Assembly: GCA_015143295.1 (NCBI GenBank)
Contig: JABCRI010001090.1
Location: forward strand, 1-64,000
Direction: 5' to 3'
DNA from: Tetracentron sinense
Lineage: Eukaryota; Streptophyta; Magnoliopsida; Trochodendrales; Trochodendraceae
Length of the DNA: 64,000 bases
This document shows, in pieces, positions 55,072 through 64,000 of the stretch. A program made the translations under genes and the position numbers. The notes beneath the pieces are model-generated. The model saw only the letters and a list, made by a program, of their open reading frames with translations, was not told where the DNA came from and did no database searches. How positions within the stretch are numbered: the first letter of the stretch is position 1; each line of letters starts with the position of its first letter.

Positions 55072-57825
55072 TGTTAGGAATAGCGGCTGTGAGTACGGGA
55101 TTTCACTCTCACAAGAAATGTTGTGGGTTTAGAATCGCCACTTATTTATTCAGAAGGGATAAGTCCCCGGGTAGTGGATAAGGTCTTAGTCTGCGGTAGA
55201 GGTCTAGGTAAGAGGTTCGGTTAAGTCCCGGGAAGGTGTTAAGCACCCCATGACTTCCATTTTACAATGATTCCCTGCTCCCTAGGTGTAAGCCAAGTTA
55301 AAGTCAAAGTTGTTCAAATGCCTAAGTGTTTAAAGTAATAGTAACCCAAGAAGGGGAAAGCTAACTAGGGTTGGGTTGCCTACATATTCGTAAGGTAAGA
55401 TCAGACCGAGCGTAGTTCAGGCACATGGGCATATGCCAAGGCTAGGGGGAGTGTGTGTGCACACCAAGGATGGCTAATGGTCTAACCCGGAGGTTAGGAT
55501 TTGGTCAACTGCATGGTTTAAGGCCGATAGGCTTAGGGTTAGTCCGGTAGACTAAGGATTAGTCTGGTAAACCAAGATTTAAGTCCGGTAGATCAAGAGT
55601 ATATTTAACTGAGGTTAGGATTACTAACTGGGATTAAGGGTCAAACTAACAATGGTTAGGGTTGCTAACCATAGTTGAAGGTAACAAGGTAAAGCCCGGT
55701 AGGCTGAGGTTGGGCCCAATAGGCCAATGATGAGCCCAGTAGGCTAAGAGATTTAGGCCCAGTAGGTCAAAATCGGATTTAACTAAGGTTAGGGCTGCTA
55801 ACCGGAGTTCAATAGGAAGTTGACCATGGTTAGGGCTGCTAACCACGGTAAAGAGGCTAAAGCAGAATCATTTTGGATACTTAACAAGTTTTTAAACATT
55901 TATAGAATTTTCCAAATTTTTCTAAGGGTTAAGGGAGGCTTAACCATGGTTAAAAGTTAACCAGGATTTGGTTAACCCTTATTAAGGGTCCAGGCAGGTC
56001 AGGGTGGGCCCAGAGAGCATGGCAGTGCCTAGAATGCCCTCTTACCTGGTCTAAGCCCTGTGCAAAACTCAAAATCACAATAAAAATAAAAATGTCGGTA
56101 GAGAGTCTACCCCCATTTTCAGTCTCCAGCTAACCTGAGTTTGTTGGCCTGGGCTTTAGGTTAGGAATGAACCCATGGGGTCATGGATCCATTGGGTTGA
56201 AGAGGGGAATGCCCTGAGTGTTCTGGGCCTTTGGTGGGCCCAGGGAAATGTCTAGAGTGGGCCTATACTCTCTGTGTTTGGTATCAAGTAATGGCTGTAG
56301 ACTGTCTACCGCCATTACTGGCTATCTCTGACTTTGGGCATGATAACCATGGTTAAGCAACAGGGTGGACCCTGGAAGGACCAGGGTAGATAGAGGGGAG
56401 TCAGGGGGACCCAACCATAGCCCTGGAATTGACCAGGACCCCACCCAAAATGGTGTAAAGCTACTGTGAACAGGAGGTACAAGAATGGCGGTAATCATTC
56501 TACCACCATTCCTGAAGTTTTCCATAAAATCGACACCAGAGTATCTAGGGATATCCTTATGACTTGAGGGCATCCCAGAAGTTTAAGGGGAATACCATGA
56601 AGGTAAAGGTCTTGTACCATGTACGAAATCTCAAAGGGGGTTCCCCACACCTATGAGGAAGGTAGGGGTTCTATCCTTGGTTTGTAGCTACTGTACAAAT
56701 AAGAAACAGAAATAGGGGACCCCTGGAATAGGACCAGGGGTCCTTACAATGCTATAACAGAAGAGAGAGAAGAGGGTAGGGGTGCTACCTTGCTGCTACG
56801 GCCTCCACAATGGAGGAGGTGTGCTGTGCACGGCGGTAGTGAGCAAGTTTGATGGTGGAGCACTGGGGTTGGCCTAGGTAGCTCCTAGAGTATTTGGGGA
56901 TCACCTCAGGAGTAAAAGGAGGTTGAGGGATATGGGTTTTAAGTTGGCCGAAATCCTACAAGGGTCTCTTGCTAAGATTTTTTGGAATCCTTTGAACTAG
57001 GAAGAGGGGGGGTTATATAGAGTTGGGAAGGCCTTGGGATAGTTTAGGGATAACCACAGGCGTGCTAGACACTGTGGGGGCGGAGCAGGAGAGGCCAAAG
57101 GGGGTGTTAGTTTCGAAATTGCAGAAACCCAGTAATGGCGGTAGATCTTCTACCGTCATTCCTGGTTTAGCTCAAATCAGGAATAATGATAGAAACTTTA
57201 CCGCCATTACCTTTTTTTTTCTAAAAGGGGCCCAACCCTCACACAATTGGCGTGGGGGTACTGTTCATTTTCCAAATATGGAAATGACAGTAAAGTTATT
57301 ACCGCCATTCCTGGGATTTTTCATAATAAAGCAGTGGGCCCCACACCAACAGGTCTAAGGGTATGTGGGCCCACTGTTTGGGCCCACTGAGTTTTTCACT
57401 TCGGATTTTCAGGGTTTTTTGGACCCTGGGGCTGAACTAGGATTCACCTAGGGTTAGACTAGAGTTTACCTAGGGTTAGTCCTAGGGTTTAAGTTTACCT
57501 ATGGTTAGGCTAGGGTTTATCTAGGGTTCGACCAAGGTTAGGCCTGCGGTTTACCTAGGGTTTAGGGCTTGACTAGGATTTGACCAAGGTTTTACATAGG
57601 GTTATGCTAAGGTTTGTCTAGGGTTTGACCAGGGTTAGGCCTGAGGTTTATCTTGGGCTTGACTAGGGTTTGACCTGGGTTAGGCCTGGGGTTTATTCAG
57701 GGCTTGACTAGGGTTTGACCTGGGTTAGCCTAGGGTTTAGGGCTTGACTGGGACTCAGCTGGAGATAATCATGGTTAAAGGTATTAACCATGATTAAGAA
57801 AGGGTGTAAAAATTTGGTGCTTACA
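55072..57825 (-). repeat. LTR-like repeat R, copy B
   Basis: Same ends as copy A. Hairpins at about 56095, 56287, 56484, 57131, 57176 and 57288; several are better preserved than in A (for example GAATGGCGGTA...TACCACCATTC near 56484). CTAGGGTTT minisatellite at about 57430-57760. Confidence 0.65.
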
Positions 57826-57839
57826 GCGGCCTCTTCCTT

Positions 57840-58654
57840 TTTTTTTTGTTGGCTAAGGTTATCAGTTAACAGACTCTAAACACATAAGCTAGACCTATGG
57901 TAATAGCTAAGGTGTCATAAGGGTAGATCCACACACCCAGTACTCAAAAGGGCCTTACTAATGGAGGTGTGGAGGCCCCTTATACACCCACACAGAGCCT
58001 AGTTCCTAACCGATGTGGGACTAAAGGGAGGTTAGTAATACCTAAACCGCACGCAGCGTAATTACTTTTTTTTAATTAAGGTTATTAGTTAGCACACTCT
58101 AAACACACACACCTAGCCAGAACTATGATAATCGCTAAGGTTTCATAAGGGTAGATTCACACCCCCACTCCAAAACGGCCAAACTAATAGAGTGAAGGCC
58201 CTTTATACACCCACATGGGTAGGGATGGCAATGGTCGGGTTTGAGCTGGGGCACCCCCAACCCGACCCCACCCCTAATGGGGAAGAGTCCTATCCCGTTC
58301 TTGTCCCAAACCCGGGTCATGGCGGGGCGGTTCCAATTTATCAAAAGCCTTCTTAACCCTATTCCTATCCCGCCTCATCCCATTAAGCACTAGTTGGGGT
58401 GAGTCAATATTTCATATTATACGTAATATATTGAGGTAATTTTAGGATTAAGGGTAAAATAATACTTTCACATTATAAATGAGGCAAGGCAGGGCAGCTT
58501 AAACTCGTTCTTAGCTCGAATCCGAGTCAGGTTTAACCTTCAATTCCTAAACACGTCCCTATCCCATTTAAGAGTGCCCCAAACCAGTCCCAATAGGAGA
58601 GGGGCCGGGGCGAGTTACCCGATTAACCCAACCGTTGCCATCCCTACACACGGG
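57840..58654 (-). mobile_element. Dimeric retroposon, copy B
   Basis: Flanked by GCCTCTTCCTT (57829-57839) and GCCTCATCCTT (58655-58665). USE GTCCCACATCG (58021-58011), 26 bases, TATAAG (57984-57979), on the minus strand. Interrupted by the hAT MITE at 58220-58646 as in copy A. Confidence 0.7.
58220..58646. mobile_element. hAT-type MITE in copy B
   Basis: 427 bp, ends TAGGGATGGCAATGG and CCGTTGCCATCCCTA. Target duplication CACATGGG (58212-58219) / CACACGGG (58647-58654). Confidence 0.85.
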
Positions 58655-58665
58655 GCCTCATCCTT

Positions 58666-58843
58666 TTTATTTTTTAATTTTTGATAAACGTGGATATCCT
58701 GAGCCTTAAAGACTCAGAATAATCCCACGTGTTGCATAGGGAATACCCCCACCCCATACAACCAATATTGATGGGAGCCCAGGAATCGACCTTGACACCT
58801 TCGAGTTTATTGTTCATCCTTCGGGCAATGAGGTACACCCCTA
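58666..58843 (-). mobile_element. tRNA-type SINE, copy B
   Basis: Flanked by GGGGCCTCATCCTT on both sides (58652-58665, 58844-58857). B-box-like GGTCGATTCCTGG on the minus strand is closer to consensus than in copy A. Confidence 0.8.
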
Positions 58844-59311
58844 GGGGCCTCATCCTTACTCTCTTAATTTGAAAAGATCTCATGATTAAAAAAGAAGAAG
58901 AAAGAAATGACTCATCATCATATGTATACTGTCACGTGTCACATTGAGATTGGCCGAAAACTTATTTCATTATTTTAAGGTTATTTGACCCGAAAAAGTC
59001 TCAAATTAATAATTGAATTAAATAATACAAATTTCTAACATGTCACAATACCCAAAGTTGCTGCATCCACATTGAAACTTGAAGGAAGAAGAAATTTTAC
59101 TGAAAAAATTTGTGGGAAGAAGAAGCTTTGAATAAGGAAGTGACTTGAGAAGATATAAACTTATTATATTCTATCATACATGATACTGGGATTTGACCAA
59201 TTAACTCCAATGGTCGAATTGCTTTTACTGGTTGATGGGCAGTCCAATTCTCTTTCTCTGAGCATTCTATTTTAAGTTCACTTTAAAAAAAAAAAAAGCA
59301 GTGATTAGCAC

Positions 59312-59532
59312 ACCCCACATTAGACTATGTAGTCTAATGTCATGGCTACGTATTCCTTTCAACTATGGTTAAGCTTAAGAAAATTGAAATTAATATTTTT
59401 GATTTTTTGCTTTTTAAAAATCAAGCTTATTGCTTAACCATAAGAGTGAGTGAATGTTAACTAAAGTTGATGTGTGGTAAAAAAAAGGGCATCGACCAAT
59501 TAGGAGTGTACATTGGACTACATAGTCTATTG
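59312..59532. repeat. Foldback MITE, cap CATTAGACTA/TAGTCTAATG, copy B
   Basis: Left palindromic cap intact; right cap reads CATTGGACTACATAGTCTA. Core shortened relative to copy A. Confidence 0.7.
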
Positions 59533-59634
59533 TGGCAGTAAGTTAAGTATTTTCCAAAAACAAAAAAAAAAACTTTTTGATCAGTTTTGTATGCATGAAG
59601 AGTGCTAGACTGCTTGTAGCCCATACACATGCAT

Positions 59635-60423
59635 TGTAAGCACCCCATTTTTGCATTCTCTATCCTTCTTCCTGCTTCTTCAAAAGCTCTAAAGTTCACT
59701 CAAGACCCAAGCCCATTTGGCCCAATCAAGTTCAATTACCTAGTTCCATTACCTAAGCCCAAGTAGCTAAGCCCATTTACCCAATTGCCTTAGCCAAAGC
59801 TCAATTGCTTTAATCAAAACCTAATTATCATAGCTCAATCTCAATTGTCATAGTTAAAGTCCAATAACCATAACTCATTACTCATCTACTAATAACTCAT
59901 AATCCATAAGATCTAGTCAATATACCCATATCCATTCAACCCACATCCCAAAACCCACAAACCCAAGCCCATTTTCTACTTTCCTACAAAAGACCTCTTA
60001 TCTTTTCCTCAAACCCCAAATAGCCCCATTTTTGTGTCTATACACCTTTTCGACCACTCAATCATCTCTCACCAAGTACACACCTTTTTAACCACTCAAT
60101 CACCTTTTTTACTCTCTTACAAATCTTACAACTCATTCTTACACCTCATATAAAACAATTAATTCTCTTACATCCTTTTTAACCATCTAATCATCTCTCA
60201 CCAAGTACACACCTTTTTTACTATCCAATCACCAACCATACCCATTTTGATCAACCAATCACCTCCCTTCTTCTCACCAAATCCTCTATTAATTACCAAA
60301 TTATCATAACCCTTTGAAAACTCTATAAATACAAGACCCTCACAAGTTATTTCTCTCATCTCCAAAATCCCAAGTGGAAACCCAAGCTCTTCCTCATCTC
60401 TATCGTCAAACGAAATGTGTGCA
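59635..60423 (+). repeat. Probable solo LTR, copy B
   Basis: TGTAAGCACCCCATTTTTGC to AATGTGTGCA; flanks TGCAT and TGTAT. TATA-like CTATAAATAC near 60320. Confidence 0.55.
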
Positions 60424-60577
60424 TGTATGATATCACCTCCTTAGTTAAACACTTATCCTCGTGTTGGACAAAAAACGGATGTGGAGGGTTTTACAAATTT
60501 CCTCAAAATCAAAGAAATGTCAAAATTATCATTTCATAAATATAAAAAACACCTGTTAACTATCTTATGGAGAGAAG

Positions 60578-63500
60578 TAGGGGTGTCAAACAAGCCCAAT
60601 TCGAAGGATACCTGGCCCGCCAAAACACGTCCTAGCTCGGCCCCTCTTCAACCCTTGGACCGGGCAAGGCCAAAAATTTGAAAGCCCGCCTCCAATAGGG
60701 CCGGGCCCAGTCACGCCCCAGCCCGGCCCTGCCAAGCCCTGTCCTACCCTTATCTCCACAACACCTTAAATATGGTATATAAGAGCTGTATTTCTGTTCT
60801 AATTTTAACTTTATAATATATTGTATTAACCCCTTTAAGTTAACTTTAACAGATTTAATCCGGGGTTAAAAACGTAATTTCACCTAAACCTCCTCTATAT
60901 ATACACATTAGAGTGGAAGCCCTAACCCTAAATCACTTCTCTTTCAATCATCTCTCTCGGAGTCCCTCTCTCATATCTCTCTCAGCTCTCACTTCTCAAT
61001 TCTCACAGCCAGGCCAACAATAGCCTCTCTTATGACTCAGTCTCTCACAGTCACGGGCCTCACGAATAGCCCAGCAATCATCTCTCTCTTCTCAGAGTCA
61101 CCGCCTCACCGGTACACGACAGACAATAGAGGTCCCAGTGGCTTCTTCCTTCACTCCTCTACTATTGTTAGTATTCTCTCAAGTTAAAGCTCGAGCTCAA
61201 GTTCAAGCTCAAGCTCAGCTAGGCTACCACCACCACCACTCGGTCCACTCCACTAGCCACCACTCGGTTGTCTCGGACCTCTTGGTTTACTCTCTTCCTC
61301 ATGTTGCATATATATATATATATATTCTGTTTTTGTTCAGGCTTCCAGACCAAACCCTAACCCTAGAAAAATTAAGAAATTCTAACTCCTAACCCTAAGT
61401 AGTTCATAGTTCATCCCCTAACCACCTAATCCTTAGAAAATTTTGAAATCCTAATTTCGTAACCCATTACCCAAGAAAATTAGGGAAATAGTTCATACCC
61501 TAAGTCCTAATCCTTAGAAAATTCTGAAATAAAAATTAAGAAACCCTACCTAAGTAGTTCATACCAAGTCCTAAACCTTATTAAAATTTTGAAACCCTAC
61601 CCCTTAATAATCTAATCTGAATTTTGCTAGAATTTATTGTCTATAATTCCACAACTATTTATTAATGATTAAAATACTATTCTAGTTTGAGTTTGTTTAG
61701 TAAGTCTACTCTACCCTGATTGTTGAGTTTCTATTGTGATCTGAGAATACTATTATGATTTGAGTGTGTTTAGTAAGTCGATTCTAGTTTGATTGTTGAG
61801 TTTGTAGTTTGATTGCTGAGTTTCTATTCTGATCTAATAATACTATTCTGATCTGAGTTTGTTTAGTAACTTTATTCTATTCTATTCTGATTGTTGAGTT
61901 TGATTTTATTCTATTACTAATTATTAGCTTTCTTGCTAGCTTGAATATGGTTTAGTTTAATTATATTTTTTTATTAAATTCAACTATGATCTGATAGTTT
62001 ACTAATTGTTATTCTATTTTGAATTTCTGATCTCATATTATATTCCTTTTGTTATTCTAAAATGTCGACTCTCGATTCTAGTAGTAACGCACGTTCTCCC
62101 TTAGTTGAGTCATCTAATGGTGTTCATCCTGAGGACCCTATCCTTGTGGAAGTGGAGGGAGGGAATACGACTTCAACTCATCTCCCTCTTCATCCATCAG
62201 TACCCTCTTCCTCATAGCCACAGTGTGAGGATCTTAACCCCAAGAAAAGGAGATCTAAAAATACATCACCAATTTGGGAGCATTTCATCCAAAAGATAAT
62301 AAGTAGAAGATCAAAAGATGGTAAGATAAAAGATATACGCATTGCTGTATGTAAGTTTTGTAACCAAGAATTGGACAATAGTGTTAAAAATGGAATCAAC
62401 CACATTACAAGACACATAAAATCTACCTGTCCGCAAAGACCAAACCTTGACTCCACACAACCACTCATGACGTCTTTTAAAAGTAGTGGTTCTATGGGCT
62501 TTGACCCATAAATTTGACAAAAATGAGTGTCGAGAAGCACTTGCATTAATCCTTATTCAACATGAGTATCCATTTAATATAGTTTCTCATGAAGGTCTTA
62601 TTTATTACAATAGCGTACTATAACTTTTATTTAAGGTGGTGTCACGTAACACCATTAAGTTTGATTGCATGGAAATTTATAAAAAGAAAAATAAAAAATG
62701 TTAACATTTTTTTAAAGTAATTTATCGAGAATTAGTCTCACATCTGATATGTGGACATCCAACCAAACATTAATTAGGAGATATGGCTATAACAGCCCAT
62801 TATATTTACTCTGATTGGAACTTTAAAAAAAGAATAATTAACTTTATTAATGTTGATCCACCCCATACAGGGTTGGCTTTAGCTGAAACTATTAAATCAA
62901 ATTTAATGAAATGAAAAATTTCAGAAAAAATATTTAGTTTATTTTTATACAACTATAGTACAAATGATTGTATTGTAAGAATTATGAAAAATCATCTTAC
63001 TAGAAAATAAGCTCTTCCATTAGAAGACAAGTTATTTAATATGCGTTGTTATGTACACATCTTCAACTTTATTGTGCAAGATGGGTTGAGAGAAATAAGC
63101 CCGATTATTCAAAATACGGGAATGAGTAAAATTTATTAAAAATATAACATCACGTACACATAAATTCCAAGAACTTGTTAGTGAATTAGGTTAAATACTG
63201 TAATGGGTAACCCCTCGATATTTCTATGAGATGGAACTCCACCTATCTTATGATAGAGGCTGCATTAGAATTTAGGGAAGTTTTTACTCGATTAGAAATA
63301 ATAGACTCAAACTATAAAAGTAATCATTTAGATGATGAGTGGTATCATGCAAAGATAATATATGAAGCTACAAATATATTCTCTAGAACTAAATACTCGA
63401 TTATATATTTATTTTTGGAAGAAGTGGTTAAGATACATATTGAATTAATGGAGAAAATACATGGTGAAGATCATTTTCCGTGATATAGCTAAAACAATGA

Positions 63501-63783
63501 AAGTAAAATTTGATAAATATTGGGAAGATTATAATCCGATTTTTGAACTTGCTATAATTTTTTATCCTCAACATAAACAATTATATCTAGAATATGTTTT
63601 GAGAAAGCGAAGACACGAAAGGATAGAATCCTTAAGAATCTTAAAGACTTGTATAAGAAATATAGTGTTAAATTTATCAGCCCTAATGCCTCGAAGTCAA
63701 GTAGGAAAAATATTGTTGCAACAAGTTTAAAGAGAAAAAATGAAGATTTCTTGAGATTTGAAGAAGAAATGAGCCAACGTACT
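60578..63783 (+). mobile_element. hAT transposon remnant, copy B, 3' part missing
   Basis: Starts TAGGGGTGTCAAACAAGCCC after GAGAGAAG. Leader and transposase as in copy A, ending abruptly in the C-terminal region at 63783. A TA microsatellite near 61308-61322. Confidence 0.75.
62062..63783 (+). pseudogene. hAT transposase pseudogene, copy B, truncated
   Basis: MSTLDSSSNARS at 62062, shared in-frame TAG at 62215-62217, BED finger CKFC...HITRH with the better-conserved STCPQRP. Further on, MRWNSTYLMIEAALEF (63226) keeps the tryptophan that copy A lost, and MKVKFDKYWEDY follows near 63500. It stops before the dimerisation motif. Frames shift near 63480 and 63610. Confidence 0.88.
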
Positions 63784-64000
63784 TGTCGACACAATTTCGT
63801 GGACGAAATAATGATGAACAAAATATATTTTATTTATTTTTAGTTTGGTACAATTCTCAAAAACCCTCTGATTAACAATCAGAAATTTCTAAAGTACAAG
63901 ATGAGGGCCGAGGCGTGATCTCAATCTTCTTTGAAGGTGTTGATGTAGTTTTTCCTTTCTTCCGGGCTTCGCGCTTGATTGGGTAGAAAGTGATTCTGGA
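63784..64000 (+). other. Non-homologous sequence at the window end, possible LTR start
   Basis: Directly after GTACT the sequence opens TGTCGACACAATTTCGTGG, with no counterpart in block A. The TG start would suit an LTR inserted into the hAT copy, but the other end is outside the window. Confidence 0.35.

Larger units (their letters stand above)
48303..63783 (+). repeat. Copy B of the 15.4-kb direct segmental duplication
   Basis: Collinear with 4758-20130. By eye the two differ by a few percent plus small indels. The left limit (ACACAGATTT) abuts an LTR-like fragment. The right limit (GTACT) is followed by a TG that could open another LTR, so the original block may have been longer than what is seen. 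Confidence 0.92.

Noticed and set aside
63784..63830. Gypsy pol end suggested by TTCGTGGACGAA
   Set aside because: Only a short resemblance to the TTCGAGGACGAA often seen before Gypsy 3' LTRs; no pol frame leads into it.

Overview
The window looks like nuclear DNA of a flowering plant, most likely a eudicot with a repeat-rich genome. The evidence is a tetraspanin with the plant-type cysteine pattern, a plant invertase/pectin methylesterase inhibitor, Ty1/Copia, hAT, Helitron, TRIM, SINE and MITE-type repeats, and plant-type splice sites. I could not name the species. Only two host genes are convincing: the tetraspanin-like gene (34731-35396, +, with two upstream exons that appear non-coding) and the inhibitor gene (37142-37696, -). 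A 5'-end fragment of the inhibitor gene is duplicated at 41.9-42.9 kb. Almost everything else is mobile or repetitive DNA.

Layout. 0-4.7 kb: foldback MITEs, a 32-bp tandem array, an hAT-type element nested in a foldback element, and a Helitron end. 4.76-20.13 kb: copy A of a roughly 15.4-kb block holding, in order, a decayed Copia element (5103-11371), a 2.66-kb LTR-like repeat, a dimeric retroposon split by an hAT MITE, a tRNA-type SINE, a MITE, a probable solo LTR and an hAT transposon remnant. 20.9-31.4 kb: MITEs, a tandem-unit retroposon, Helitrons, a deletion-derivative hAT and a shrunken LTR element. 31.6-36.4 kb: the tetraspanin gene, with one TRIM in its second intron and one downstream. 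37-43 kb: inhibitor gene, foldback element, inhibitor pseudogene and another retroposon. 44.2-48.3 kb: LTR-like repeats meeting head to head. 48.30-63.78 kb: copy B of the block, in direct orientation. The Copia element has the same 5-bp target duplication (CACTT) and the same flanks in A and B, so it was inserted before the block was duplicated.

The most interesting signals are structural. (1) A plant snRNA-type promoter module (USE, RTCCCACATCG, plus a TATA box exactly 26 bp further on) recurs in the Copia LTR, the TRIM LTRs and several retroposons. (2) Those retroposons have the order body / A-rich tail / USE-TATA / body / A-rich tail and are flanked by 11-13 bp target duplications. (3) The 2.66-kb LTR-like repeat carries at least six short hairpins per copy, one with a compensatory base change. 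(4) One MITE core is capped in different copies by different, mostly palindromic, end sequences. All calls are by eye; nothing was aligned or searched.
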